Source: Cristatella mucedo (lineage: Eukaryota > Bryozoa > Phylactolaemata > Cristatellidae). From it: DNA of 35,000 nt. The notes below the pieces were generated by a model. It ran no database searches, was not told where the DNA came from, and saw nothing but the letters and a program-made list of their open reading frames with translations. The position numbers and the translations under genes were made by a program. Location: positions 750,001 to 785,000 of the forward strand of contig WPIO01000136.1 in the NCBI GenBank assembly GCA_009760855.2, in the 5' to 3' direction. Each line of letters begins with the position of its first letter. The first letter of the stretch is position 1. This document shows positions 34,769 through 35,000 of the stretch, in pieces.

Positions 34769-35000
34769 CAATCTAGACGAGCCTAGGAATATGAGGACTT
34801 GCATGAGAATATGCGGGCATCTAACATACTGACGCCATTCATAGCGATGTGCTGCCCCCATTCATCCGCTCCGGAAAGAGTTCTCGGGATATCCGAGGCT
34901 ACGCCACAGGAAGATACGACACCCGTCGCCCTTCCTTCCTGCGCGATACCTCTATTCATCACTCGGCTTATCTAGTCGCAGAGTACAACACTTCCGCTTG

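Overview
The window is animal nuclear DNA. It is dominated by one split gene on the minus strand, a conventional (class II) muscle myosin heavy chain. Its start codon is at 31163, and I can follow 31 coding exons down to 6086. All 30 internal introns obey GT-AG, every exon junction keeps phase, and the joined exons give 1928 codons. This is nearly a whole heavy chain; only the last few tail residues and the 3' UTR are not securely placed. A TATA/MEF2-like promoter and a short noncoding first exon precede the start codon.

The main discovery lies in the 3.5 kb intron 22, between the exons ending and starting at the 1104/1105 junction. A same-strand open exon at 13925-14476 encodes 184 residues unrelated to myosin (acidic start, poly-Ala middle, basic Ser-rich end). 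It ends at a good donor in exactly the phase needed to splice onto exon 23. This is the architecture of molluscan myorod/catchin, and of the analogous Drosophila myosin rod protein: an internal promoter makes a headless rod with a unique N-terminus. The shared rod here is about 824 residues plus the tail, which fits the size I recall for catchin. The gene therefore probably encodes two thick-filament proteins.

Organism: a lophotrochozoan, most likely a mollusc. This rests on the myosin sequence, the myorod-like exon, and abundant L2/CR1-like LINEs and tRNA-derived SINEs. I cannot name the species.

Layout: 1-5390 is 3' flank with a CCAAT tandem array plus TATA, LINE and SINE relics, and a perfect 22-bp hairpin. 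5394-6085 holds the unresolved end of the gene. 6086-31163 is the coding gene with repeat-rich introns: long GA/CT arrays close behind donors, two nearly identical LINE 3' ends, SINEs, and G4 and Z-DNA-prone tracts. 31164-31831 is the 5' leader, intron 1 and promoter. 31832-35000 is 5' flank with several tRNA-derived SINEs and no recognisable gene.
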